64,000 nucleotides of DNA from Bolinopsis microptera (taxonomy: Eukaryota > Ctenophora > Tentaculata > Lobata > Bolinopsidae). The position numbers and the translations under genes were made by a program. Of the stretch, positions 34,701 through 44,371 are shown piece by piece. The notes under the pieces are model-generated. The model worked only from the letters and a program-made list of their open reading frames with translations, was not told where the DNA came from and did not search any database. Where the stretch lies: positions 2,251,375-2,315,374 of the forward strand of contig NC_087072.1 of NCBI RefSeq assembly GCF_026151205.1. Reading direction: 5' to 3'. Position 1 is the stretch's first letter; each line of letters starts with the position of its first letter.

Positions 34701-36183
34701 TGAACAAGCAATTGTTGATGCTAAGGAGGCAGAGCTTGAAAAGTTTTGTACCAATAAAGTCTATGAGGAAGTTCCTGATAAAGGTCAGAAAACGATTGGT
34801 GTGAGGTGGGTAATCACAAAGAAGATAAAGAATACCACGAATGTGTACAAGGCACGGTTAGTTGCTCTAGGCTATCAGGAGAAAAATCAAGCAATACGAT
34901 CAGATTCCCCAACATGCAGTAGGGACTCAATCAGATTGGCAATTACTCTTTTGCAAGCAGAGCATTGGAAACTGCAGCACATTGATGTACAGGCTGCTTT
35001 TCTACAGGGAAAAGATATCTCAAGAACAGTATACATTAAACCACCAAATGAAGCTAAGGTATCTGGAAAATTGTGGAAACTCCTCAAATGCATCTATGGC
35101 TTGGTCGATGGTCCAAGAATGTGGTATGTCGAACTAAGAGATACCCTAGTAGAGCTTGGTGTAACAGTGTCAGTGTACGATGAATCATTTTTCTTTTTAC
35201 AGAGAAATGATAAGCCGTGTGGGATCATAGTGATCCATGTTGATGATCTTATGTTTGGAGGACTGGAAATATTCATCAAAGAGGTCATTGGTGCCTTAAA
35301 AATGAAATACAAGCTCAGTATGGAAGTCGATACATCCTTTACGTACACTGGGCTCGATCTCAGTCAAAGTTACAGGGCAATCAAAATATCACAGCTGGGT
35401 TATGTAAATCAAGTGAGCAGAATCAAAATCGACCAGAACAAAGTAAAACTGAATGCATGTCCAATCAATGAGGCAGAAAGAAGTCAGTTGCGATCAGTAG
35501 CAGGACAGCTGCTCTGGGCAGCAACACAGTCACGACCAGATATTGCGTATGGCACATGCATTGCATCCAACTCCTATGCTTCGGGAACGATCAAAGATCT
35601 GAAACTGGTGAACAAGACAATTGTGTTTATGCAGAAAAACCCACTGTCAATCAGGTTTCCTTCACTTGACCTTCAACACACAACAATGGTTGTATTCAGT
35701 GATGCTTCCTTTGGTAACCTGGCTGATGGATCCTCACAAGGTGGGCATCTTGTATTGATGGTTGACCGATCTGGTCAGTGCTGTCCACTTACATGGCAGA
35801 GTAGAAAGATAAAGAAAGTATGTAAGAGCACATTAGCTGCTGAAAGTTGGGCATTAGTTGACGGCCTGGAGTCTGCAGAGCTGATTAAAGCGCAGTGGAA
35901 TGAAATTGTGAAAATAGATGTTCCTATAGTCTGTATAACGGATTGCAAGTCTCTCTTTGATGCTGTGAAAACAACAAACACCCTTGAAGACAAAGGGTTG
36001 AGGATTCCCATGGCTTGTCTAAGACAACGATTCAACAGAAATGAAGTACGTTATGTGTGGGTTCCAACAAATCTCCAGCTTGCAGACTGTTTGACAAAGG
36101 CTGGTGCATCTTCGTCTTTGTTGCGTGAGGTGTTAGAAAAAGGGACACTTCCTAGTGAACTGAGACAGTACTCTGTATTGTAA
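31747..36183 (+). CDS. Copia gag-pol polyprotein
   Basis: A single frame of 1478 residues from ATG 31747 (the frame is open further upstream, but without an ATG). In order: a Gag region (DWRLDIDLW start); a CCHC zinc knuckle CFNCGKNGHYSREC at about residues 251-264; an aspartic protease with DSG at about 337; integrase with HHCC (LHRQFAH...CQKCEVC, about 495-535) and a DDE triad (AMDLKT about 560, MADNGGEF about 615, NGMVERHH about 651). Reverse transcriptase follows, with the catalytic VDD of HVDDLMF at about 1165, then RNase H with FSDASF near 1318 and DCKSL. The order protease-integrase-RT-RNase H is diagnostic for Ty1/copia as opposed to Ty3/gypsy. No envelope-like frame and no stop or frameshift was seen. 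Confidence 0.96.
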   Translation: MTGEDKVVERKAVGPQKAPPAYKEGQNYEDWRLDIDLWNTFTSYEKKRRATAFLLELSEGPVKNHVRSLGIDVLTADDGLDKVIKRLDSIIYQEDSSHMAYRAYCRFEKFERQEGMNLQAFISEFAKLYEDLRKHKMELPDAILAYRVLNSANLSSEKVDLALATVKEFTYAEMISTISKIFSVHVNRSGLDQVTGSCIKTEPEESCNFTSHGYRRSRGQDRGGPMRSRGTLRNQGNPYVRGKRPRSQINCFNCGKNGHYSRECTNQAAPNPNWRSEQGTSRNFLVQGQPAEMEVDDSLSRTYITLLTTVTDPESVLYQQNSEVNSLVFETLSCAVIDSGCTKSVVGENWVSQYIETLDDAEREIMMSSTSCQTPFTFGDGKSVVSNKLIKIPGRIGSKRILIEANVVKCDIPLLLSKPALKKVGAILNFLEDTLEFNGEKIPLLECKSGHYCVPICNKKRSLVDSSVKVFLTVTDETFGGNNKKLMAKKALKLHRQFAHAPMYKLKTLLKNAGFDSKLFLEVLEDVCQKCEVCQRYSKPKPRPVVGLPRGTVFNDCVAMDLKTVQGEVTFLHMIDCATRYSVALLVPNKRKETIVEAICSGWIAQFWPPRRFMADNGGEFSNAEYVEMCERFNIESQQSAAESPFSNGMVERHHQVLAESMIKTKQDSNCSWKTALSWALSAKNSLQMTGGYSPMQLVMGRNPSFPNVIDSKLPAMESSSSVCSETVENHLRAMRIAREGFIRAENSSKIMRALKSQVRTCNDVHLDPGEKIFYKRNNSDSWHGPGVVIGRDGQTFVVKHGFQIIKVHPCHIKPTYVPELEETGNLKDKSDPVSVKAPSESNDDELSDFEKNMTRTEERNQDENNSLPLAQAQITDEIDTPSSAPVSTASVNGNGNKNLPKTKTSVMYKPKYPEEGEEDVWEKAYILSRAGKAGGKYKNCLNIQLDGEEETHCVDWFELTEEWHEDTEEEQEHEVMFTSVTASCEQAIVDAKEAELEKFCTNKVYEEVPDKGQKTIGVRWVITKKIKNTTNVYKARLVALGYQEKNQAIRSDSPTCSRDSIRLAITLLQAEHWKLQHIDVQAAFLQGKDISRTVYIKPPNEAKVSGKLWKLLKCIYGLVDGPRMWYVELRDTLVELGVTVSVYDESFFFLQRNDKPCGIIVIHVDDLMFGGLEIFIKEVIGALKMKYKLSMEVDTSFTYTGLDLSQSYRAIKISQLGYVNQVSRIKIDQNKVKLNACPINEAERSQLRSVAGQLLWAATQSRPDIAYGTCIASNSYASGTIKDLKLVNKTIVFMQKNPLSIRFPSLDLQHTTMVVFSDASFGNLADGSSQGGHLVLMVDRSGQCCPLTWQSRKIKKVCKSTLAAESWALVDGLESAELIKAQWNEIVKIDVPIVCITDCKSLFDAVKTTNTLEDKGLRIPMACLRQRFNRNEVRYVWVPTNLQLADCLTKAGASSSLLREVLEKGTLPSELRQYSVL

Positions 36184-36449
36184 GCTCAGTAATTGATGTA
36201 ATGTGTAATGAACGTTAGAATTGAACTATTAAACTGTAATGTATAATGAAAGTTAGAACTGAACTTTTAAAATAAAAAGTGTGAATGAATGAGAATGAAT
36301 TATTTGATATAATTCTATTGTTTTGATTGAATTGACCCACGGCAGAATCTGTGTTTTAAAGGTAGCCCAGTTTGATACTTGGGTATGTTGTTTTTAGGGA
36401 TTTTTAATATTTAAACATTTTTAATATTTGAGAGAAAGTTTAGGGAGAT
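36184..36449 (+). other. Copia 3' untranslated region and polypurine tract
   Basis: It contains a diverged short duplication (GTAATG..TAATGAA.GTTAGAA.TGAAC twice, 36197-36270), an AATAAA at about 36271, and a purine-rich tract just before the 3' LTR that would prime plus-strand DNA synthesis. Confidence 0.7.
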
Positions 36450-36632
36450 TGTGAACTTGATATTCTCCTATTATATTTTATATGTTTGTATCTATATTTG
36501 AATGTGAGTTAACTCCCTATATTTCAGGAGTATGTTATATATATGATGTCTCTGTTAGCCGTGGGGTCTTTGTATATCTATTGACTTCTTTCCTGACTTA
36601 TCAACGTGTGTCATTGCTTCTCTGATTTAACA
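36450..36632 (+). repeat. 3' LTR of the copia element
   Basis: 183 bp, TG...CA, one base different from the 5' LTR. It is followed by AGTAT (36633-36637), the right copy of the target-site duplication. Confidence 0.95.
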
Positions 36633-36946
36633 AGTATAAGAGCCTACTTTCATTTTTTCCACCTTGAACCCAGAGGAAAATGACTCAGGTAGAAAGTTGT
36701 TCATCTGGGAGTCATGTAGGAGTAGAACCTTTTTTGGTTTTCGCGTTTGTCTACTAGGGCTGTGGGTTGGGTGGTTCTGGTTTTGAGGATGAGGTGATGG
36801 CTTTTTTCTGGATGGGGTGGTGCGGTCATTAAGCTGGAGAGACTGTAGGCAGGCCTTAGAGTCATCTACTTTGTTCTTGATTGCAGTGACATCTGCTTCG
36901 AAGGCTTTAAGGGAGGTAGCAGTTTCATGTTGTTTTTCGTTTGCTA
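36633..36946 (-). pseudogene. LINE ORF1, N-terminal piece (coiled coil and SGNH block I)
   Basis: On the minus strand, 36946 down to 36633 is open. It encodes a charged helical stretch (NEKQHETATSLKAFEADVTA), a Pro/His-rich basic linker, then KKVLLLHDSQMNNF, which corresponds to SGNH block I with His in place of the usual Gly of GDS and the nucleophile Ser kept. It joins in frame to 31539 across the copia insertion. The frame starts after a TGA near 36948, where the LINE appears truncated. Confidence 0.78.
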
Positions 36947-37642
36947 TAATTCAATATCAAATTAAGTTTTAGAAAAAAACAAAAATGTAAATTGATTTTA
37001 CTAAATTACTTGGGAACTCGTATTTACTATATTTCTGGCTATGAGCCGTCTTAAAGTTCCTTGAAACATATAAATTCTCAATGGTAACTTCCTTTCTAAT
37101 TGTTTACACATTAGACTATTACTGGTCTTTAGGGGCCGTCTTTCCTAATCACTTTTCGCTTCTATACTAGAATGTAATCCCTCCTTTTTTGATGCTCTTG
37201 TCATCCTGAGCTGACTATTATGGTCCTCATGTAGCCTGCGACAAGAATCTATACATTTGCTTCACCACATCCCTAAACTTTCTCCTCGATCTGTACCATC
37301 GTCTCTAAGCATTCTTCAAACATAATGACTCTTCTGGTACTAATTTACCTTCACTGACTTGTTTATTACAATCCCATGCTCGTGTCTCAACCTCTTCACT
37401 GGTAGGCCTTCACTCCTACATGGCCGTAACAGAGTTTTCACTGATCCCATGAAGACCTTTTTTTTCGGCCTCCCTGAGATGTTTTCATTCACTCTGTCTC
37501 AGCGATTGAAGCGGCATGAAGTATTGACTAAGTAGTAAGCTTATTAGACATTTTCATGATAAAGTAAAACCTCTTTACCAGGCCTCTAGGGGAAAACGAT
37601 AAATGCTAGTATCAAGATAACCAAATAAAGAGACTTTCACAT

Positions 37643-37903
37643 CAGTGGCGTAACATTGCCTGTCGCCCCCCCTCCTTGCTGAAAAAGTGCCCCTGTTGAC
37701 AACAAATTATGTGATTTTAGAATATCGCCAGTAAAATCTCTAAAAAAGTGTGTTTCTAAAGCAAAATGCACAGTTTTGCTAGTACACCAGTCACCAGTTA
37801 AGTAAAACAATTTTTTTTAGTAAAACAAAGTTAGTTAAGTTTTTCAAATTGTCCCACATTCAAACGCACAGCGAGATCGGCGGGGCCCTCCATTACGCCA
37901 CTA
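37643..37903. mobile_element. MITE-like element with hAT-type ends
   Basis: It begins CAGTGGCGTAAC and ends ATTACGCCACTAG, so the ends are imperfect inverted repeats of about 12 bp with the CAGTGGCGTA start often seen in hAT-superfamily elements. It is about 260 bp, with no coding capacity. The flanking 8-bp sequences match only partly, so the target-site duplication is not proven. Confidence 0.6.
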
Positions 37904-38029
37904 GTTTGCATGTGTCTTATTGTGATATAGAACCATGAGAATATTCTTTTGTGTTGCAAAATGTTATAATTCAATTCATAAGTTAATAGTTTAAGGTATA
38001 CTGAAGTCACCCTGTATATTAAGGGGTAC

Positions 38030-38575
38030 CAGTAACATCAATCTTTAGTCACAATCATCCTGGCGCCAGTAGGTTACTTTGGACCCTGTACTATTGCTGT
38101 GACGGCACAAGTTGACGTTCCGTCTAACAAATTTAGTAGTAAATTCGTTAAAGTTAAATAATTCAAACTCTTTCTTATCCTCTAAATACTGATGATTGAT
38201 GATACGTCTAGCTGTAATCTTGAATTCCATGATGCAATTCCTCTAAATTTAGTACCAAACTCCATCCATATAGATATCAAACTAAACCAATTAAGTTTGT
38301 AGTTTCATTATCCAAACAAAAATAATATTTAAGTGTTAAACATAATATTCAATATAAAAACAGAGCAGAGGGCCACATCCTATAATGAAGGTATACAAGC
38401 CACACTATATGATTGGGGACTCCAGTAACATCCATCATGGGTCACAATTGTTCTTGACTCTTACCCAAAAAGATATAATTAGGCTAACTGCGCAATTCTA
38501 CGTTCGCTCAAAATTCAAATTTATTTAATTGGTTAAATAGTTCGATGATCAATGATCTGTCTAGCATATTATATT
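38030..38575. repeat. Diverged duplication
   Basis: Bases about 38020-38225 and 38385-38575 share an order of blocks (CCAGTAACATC, GTCACAAT, AAATTTA.T.AAT, GATGAT.GAT) with many substitutions. It is an old duplicated or dispersed repeat with no coding capacity. Confidence 0.4.
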
Positions 38576-38925
38576 ACTATTATCATGATTATAATGCTGA
38601 TTATAATGCTACAATAAAAAGTTTGGTGATTTTTTAAAATTCTCCAAATTTTTGGAAAAAATTTCCTTTTCCCAAAAAGACAAAAGGAACTGTTTTCAAA
38701 GTCTTTCTGAAAACTACTTTCCCCTCATTACAAGCGATTTTTCAAGCGATTTTATGAGCGATTTTTACAATTTATGTTTGAAGGAATGTGAAAAACTTAT
38801 TGATTAAAAGTGTTTAGCAATACATTGAACAATATTGTCGCCATGATGCAACTAATTATGTAACTAATTATGTAACTAAGCTTCTAACGATTCTAAGGTA
38901 TATCTCATGTTCTATCATTGAGCAG

Positions 38926-39032
38926 AGGAGTGATGCACTATGGTTACTCAGTTGACAATCATTCCTTGTCCGAGAGTTCTCTTCAGAATCTGGAGAAAGT
39001 CTATGAAAAGAACAAGATCAGACAGCTAAGAG
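38926..39032 (+). CDS. Candidate internal exon of an unidentified gene
   Basis: A 3' splice site (TCATGTTCTATCATTGAGCAG) is followed by 107 bp open in one frame, ending at a donor AGAG|GTAAAG. The peptide GVMHYGYSVDNHSLSESSLQ continues into a charged helical stretch (LEKVYEKNKIRQLRG) with protein-like composition. I do not recognise its family and found no partner exons nearby, so it may be an exon of a gene with long introns or a chance frame. Confidence 0.3.
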
Positions 39033-40319
39033 GTAAAGTTAAAATCTTCACTTCAAACTACCATCTCAAATTTCATGTCTGTGGGATGCATTCTTCGTTC
39101 TGAAGAACGTTTAATGCTAAACTGCTGGTTTATTTTAAAGCTGCTGCAATTGAGCCTGCAAAAATGTGGTCTTTAGTGTAATATGACAACCGTACAAGCA
39201 AGTTTAAATACATAATATGTCGTTCACTTGACAACATATAATATATAAATATGTAATATATGTTTTATCATGTAAACGTGGATTTGTAAATCAAGTTTTT
39301 GTTTACTTCTTAAATTTAATAATTTCTTTGTTTACATGGTAGTTTTCATGGTTTTCCATTTACAAACAACGCCGTATTTCCGGTTTGCAAAACCTCAAAC
39401 ACTACATTTACACACAAACAGCCTGTACTACAGTGTGTTGAACTTCATTCTGTCGTTTCAAGTCCCCAGGGAATAGTAACACGTGCTCCAGTACGGCTTC
39501 AGAGTGACACTACAGTAGTAAGTACAAGTATAGTGAGTGTAAGGGTGAGGATGTGAGCCTGCTCTCCCTTTCAGAGCCTTATTAATACGTCCTCTTCACG
39601 TGTACACCACCTAATAGCCCTGGAGCTTGTACTGTGTACTCCTATTGTACCAGATTGCCAGGGCCCCAATATTGTATACCTCATATACCCATATCATTAT
39701 CATGTACTTAACAGTCAACACCCTGATTACGAGGGAGTGAACGTGTTTAAACTTACACAACCAGACATTTGCATACTGCAATAGAGACTAGACTGTAGGC
39801 ACGCGGCATAGCAGGGTAACCTTTATGTGGAAGCTATTCAAGTTTGTGTTCTTCTTACCATGTGTACATGAATGTGGTGAAATCATCAAGCACGGGGCAA
39901 GATGGCATGCCACAGGTCTCAGAAAATTATTCATTAAACCTTGTCATGCTTTAGCTACATTTCTAAGAATAGGTACTGAGTACTTGAGGTAAGTACAGAG
40001 GATTTCTCCGTATTTTAGATACATCTAAAATGTTAACCATCGGCTGAGCAACCGATTTACAAAACAGTAATCGATTTTGTAAACATCAGCCTCACTGTAC
40101 ATGGGATGGAGCCAATAAGGGCTTGTGTACTACTAACCTATGCTATAATGTTTCATTACTGATGGTAATTACTTATTACTGGCTACTGCGTATAACTATA
40201 AGGTATCGACTATCCGGTACAAAGAGCACTAAGGTTTAGGTTCATCGTCCCTTCTCTTCTCGTTTCTTACAGGATAATAGTTTCTGAATCCCAATCAGGA
40301 CTACTAGTCATCAGCTTAT

Positions 40320-41360
40320 TCAGTGTAAAACTGAAGTATTGTATGAAGTATTATATAAAGGGACTTTACGACTAGGGACAGGGACCCCTACAAATGTATT
40401 GCCTACATAAAATGGGACTGAACAGTGCACGGGTTTATCGTAATTACTGTTTAAAGCCAAAATTGCAATTATACATGTTCAACTTAACCATGCTGACTTT
40501 AATATAATTTGTCAACGTCAAGTACTCAGCCTATGATAACTATCAGAACAATTTAATATCATAAACGGAAGGTATGGTAAAACGTTTTTACAGTATATTA
40601 TGGTAATATGATTATAATAATAATATGCATGTTAACTACTTGATGTCGTATATAGTGGTCAGATCACTTGGCGACTCTAGGTCTGCTAGCTGGTAAAAAT
40701 AATATTACAATAGGCTAGTTTACCGATTAATTATCAATAATTATCAATCACCTTGTCCTTTGAGGTCTTTGTGGCCTTTAGTAAATGGAAGGGACAATAA
40801 AACAGTTTATCACTATGTAATATGCTAGTTGACCCATAATAATTTGATAATAGACCATATTATAACAAAACCGCAGTTGTAAAATTGTGAGAGAATAAGT
40901 CATTGTAAAATGTAAGGTTCTGCCTCTCATTACACATATGGTTTTCCGTGCATGTTTAGGATTGATCTTCTCTATCATGTTATTATCATCATGTTTTTAT
41001 TCCATTGACATTAGCAAACCATTTTTTTCTTCACTTGACTAAACGAGTAGACAATGATTGTCAAAACAAGCTTCTAACTGATGAATGCTGGTACACTCTT
41101 CAATATTTCATGGGGATCATTCAACGATAATAATAAAATAATGAACCGTTGCACTTTGTTTTGTATATTCTGTTTTGTTTTGCTGTATTACTATTGGCTC
41201 CTTTACAAGACACAACAATATTATCCAGTGTAAAACTGAATAACATTGAAAAGTATCATATAAAGGGACTATTTGAATACGGACACCTACATATGTATCA
41301 TGGCCTACGTAAAAAGGGACTGAACGGGTATATTGTGTTTGAAAGGCAATTATGCAAATT
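40320..41360. repeat. Two diverged copies of a dispersed sequence
   Basis: Bases about 40320-40495 and 41225-41365 share CAGTGTAAAACTGAA, TATAAAGGGACT, TACA.ATGTAT, CCTAC.TAAAA.GGGACTGAAC and more, in the same order. The 133-codon ORF at 41149-41550 overlaps the second copy; the first copy is not open, so this ORF is unlikely to be a gene. Confidence 0.6.
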
Positions 41361-42540
41361 GAATACGCTGTATAGACGCAATGGTAACGCCGTGACAGCG
41401 GCAATGAAACAAAAAGGACATTATGTACTTTTTCAGTTCCATTTTGCGGAAATACTAACTCGTTGCACAGTGATCGCATCTATTAAACAGTTTTACAATG
41501 TTTATTATTCACGAAAGTGCTATGATGAGAAATTCTATGTTAATTACTAGGCTCTCTCTCTCTCTCTCTTTTTGTGTAGCTGTAAACAAATAAGAGCCTC
41601 TTGTAAATGTGAAATGGTTCAAGACAATTGTTTAGTAAAAGACAGTGTTATCGTATCGACTGTTTAGCTGTTTGTAGGTTTTTGAACGCTTGAGACACTT
41701 ATCTCATTTAAATAATGAATCAACAAGCTGGGTTCTTTTGTTTTGTTCTCATCGTGTCCTGCCTTATAATAATACGAACATGTTAATTACAATATAAGTA
41801 CATGCAAACTTCAAGGATCCGACCTGCAGAGTGTAGAGCAATGATATTTAATGGCTGTAATCAAGTAACCGTGTTATGTAACTGTGGGATGATCCAAGAT
41901 AATTATTGAACTTTACAAAGATATCGCAGATATAGATCGTATCATCAGCTTATAAACTTTAAAGATATAGTATCAGTACAGTTTGTAGGGTATAAATGAG
42001 ACGCCCGATAATTGATGCTGATTGTTGCGCCGTTTACCAAACTAGACTGGATTAGAGTTCCATGTAGAACTTGCAGTGGAGTAGCACCTTCCACCACCCT
42101 CTCCGTTCATATGTGTCTCTTTGTTGCAACCTTTATAGTGCTTGTTCAATCTTTAAAATTTACAAGGTGTCAGTTCATGAAGAATTGCAATAACTGCTGA
42201 CTGATAAAGTAATGTAACCAGACCTCGCTCCTGTGCTCCTTCCTGTCCAGTAATTATTCTAAAAAATCATGTGTCATTGAGTCTCATTGAGTGATGTCAG
42301 AAGAAGCAGGTGTAATCTATCTTGCAGCGTTACCGCTGTGTTACTACCATCTAACAGTGCCCACTGCCCATCTGTAGTCTGTGACTACACAGGCTAAGTG
42401 ACTTAAAACTAATCCGAGTGTGGTTGAAATCCGTTTTACGGTTTCATTCATTCATAAATTACACGGACATGGATACCAGGAGGAACCCCGGTCACCTCCT
42501 GATGGATACTAACGCTCACGGTTTGTTGTGAAAACATGCA

Positions 42541-42852
42541 TAGTAACCTAGTAACCTAGTAACCTTGTAACCTAGTAACCTAGTAACCTAGTAAATTACA
42601 CGGACATGGATACTAACGCTCACGGTTTGTTGTGAAAACATGCATAGTAACCTAGTAACCTAGTAACCTTGTAACCTAGTAACCTAGTAACCTAGTAAAT
42701 TACACGGACATGGATACTAACGCTCACGGTTTGTTGTGAAAACATGCATAGTAACCTAGTAACCTAGTAACCTTGTAACCTAGTAACCTAGTAACCTAGT
42801 AAATTACACGGACATGGATACTAACGCTCACGGTTTGTTGTGAAAACATGCA
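42541..42852. repeat. 104-bp tandem repeat, three copies
   Basis: Units start at 42541, 42645 and 42749. Each holds six GTAACCTAGTAACC-type decamers followed by AAATTACACGGACATGGATA and TTTGTTGTGAAAACATGCA. A fourth, partial and rearranged unit lies just upstream (about 42456-42540). The near identity of units points to recent unequal exchange. Confidence 0.95.
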
Positions 42853-43233
42853 AATACTAGAGGGGCGAGTTACGTTGCGTGTCTGATTTCACATTTAACA
42901 CAGGGTTAACTAATGCGATAGCAGCAGTTACCAATTATCAAATTAACCTTAAGGATCACAGGGGCGTGATTAATTAGTACAGTTAATCATTGTTTAAAAG
43001 CTGGAATCCTCCCTTTTATGCTAGATACGGGAACAGTTCCCTTCTTGTGGAGCATGTTACCAGTAGTCAGTCTGCAGAATACTTTGTAGATAGTCACTGT
43101 GCACGTGGAAATGATATTTGATTGGATGGTGTTAGCTTTCTGCAGATTCTCAGTAGTAAAACTATTATTACTCTGTACAATCGTGTCTATGCTCTATCCA
43201 AGCGATGCCAACTATTCTGCCAACTATTCTGTT

Positions 43234-44371
43234 TAGTGTCTGTATAAGGGTATAATTACCTGTTATCTCTCTGAAATCCCAATAATTACCTGTTATCTCT
43301 CTGAAATCCCAATAATTACCTGTTATCTCTCTGAAATCCCAATAGTGTCTGTATAAGGGTATAATTACCTGTTATCTCTCTGAAATCCCAATAATTACCT
43401 GTTATCTCTCTGAAATCCCAATAATTACCTGTTATCTCTCTGAAATCCCAATAATTACCTGTTATCTCTCTGAAATCCCAATAATTACCTGTTATCTCTC
43501 TGAAATCCCAATAATTACCTGTTATCTCTCTGAAATCCCAATAATTACCTGTTATCTCTCTGAAATCCCAATAATTACCTGTTATCTCTCTGAAATCCCA
43601 ATAATTACCTGTTATCTCTCTGAAATCCCAATAATTACCTGTTATCTCTCTGAAATCCCAATAATTACCTGTTATCTCTCTGAAATCCCAATAATTACCT
43701 GTTATCTCTCTGAAATCCCAATAATTACCTGTTATCTCTCTGAAATCCCAATAATTACCTGTTATCTCTCTGAAATCCCAATAGTGTCTGTATAAGGGTA
43801 TACTTACCTGTTATCTCTCTGAAATCCCAATAATTACCTGTTATCTCTCTGAAATCCCAATAATTACCTGTTATCTCTCTGAAATCCCAATAATTACCTG
43901 TTATCTCTCTGAAATCCCAATAATTACCTGTTATCTCTCTGAAATCCCAATAATTACCTGTTATCTCTCTGAAATCCCAATAATTACCTGTTATCTCTCT
44001 GAAATCCCAATAATTACCTGTTATCTCTCTGAAATCCCGATAGTGTCTGTATAAGGGTATAATTACCTGTTATCTCTCTGAAATCCCAATAATTACCTGT
44101 TATCTCTCTGAAATCCCAATAATTACCTGTTATCTCTCTGAAATCCCAATAGTGTCTGTATAAAATTACCTGTAATTACCTGTTATCTCTCTGAAATCCC
44201 AATAATCACCTGTTATCTCTCTGAAATCCCAATGAAGGGTATAATTACCTGTTATCTCTCTGAAATCCCAATAATTACCTGTTATCTCTCTGAAATCCCA
44301 ATAATCACCTGTTATCTCTCTGAAATCCCAATGAAGGGTATAATTACCTGTTATCTCTCTGAAATCCCAAT
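43234..44371. repeat. 30-bp minisatellite with 20-bp spacer units (higher-order array)
   Basis: About 34 copies of a 30-bp unit (core AATTACCTGTTATCTCTCTG then AAATCCCAAT) are divided by spacers TAGTGTCTGTATAAGGGTA starting at 43234, 43343, 43782, 44041 and 44150. The blocks between spacers hold 3, 14, 8 and 3 units. A right-hand part (44150-44371) is shuffled, with AATCACC variants and GAAGGGTATA joints. The units are almost identical, so the array is being homogenised. Confidence 0.97.

Larger units (their letters stand above)
31540..36632 (+). mobile_element. Complete Ty1/copia LTR retrotransposon, apparently young
   Basis: A 5.1-kb element with 183-bp LTRs (31540-31722 and 36450-36632) that begin TG and end CA and differ by one base in my comparison. 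Five-bp duplications of AGTAT flank it. The primer-binding site after the 5' LTR starts TGGTAGCAG, matching the 3' end of animal initiator Met tRNA. A purine-rich tract (GAGAGAAAGTTTAGGGAGA) precedes the 3' LTR. One uninterrupted gag-pol frame fills the interior. Intact ORF and near-identical LTRs point to recent integration. It sits opposite to, and inside ORF1 of, a LINE. Confidence 0.96.
27480..36946 (-). mobile_element. LINE with SGNH-type ORF1, split by a copia element
   Basis: The minus-strand LINE pieces are 27480(approx.)-31539 and 36633-36946, with the copia element 31540-36632 between them. Removing the copia element and one copy of its 5-bp duplication restores a continuous ORF1 frame across the junction, so the two pieces were one element. 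The 5' end (near 36946) lies inside the ORF1 coiled-coil region, so the LINE is 5'-truncated. ORF2 carries one frameshift. The clade is uncertain: WADD at the RT active site and DNYRAIAVGSCMGKLFS suggest an invertebrate group near RTE/CR1, not L1. Confidence 0.85.
36947..42455. other. Non-coding stretch with small repeats
   Basis: Apart from the MITE-like element at 37643, the candidate exon at 38926 and the diverged duplications listed separately, no gene was recognised. Confidence 0.4.

Noticed and set aside
39824-39988. 55-codon frame from ATG ending at a GTAAGT donor
   Set aside because: The length is within chance expectation for this sequence and no domain was recognised.
41149-41550. 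133-codon plus-strand ORF with a hydrophobic start
   Set aside because: It overlaps a diverged repeat whose other copy (40320-40495) is not open, and shows no known domain.
43234-44371. Regular 30-bp repeats that might suggest a CRISPR-like array
   Set aside because: The repeats are directly adjacent with no unique spacers between them, the only spacers are identical to each other, and the context is an animal genome without cas genes.
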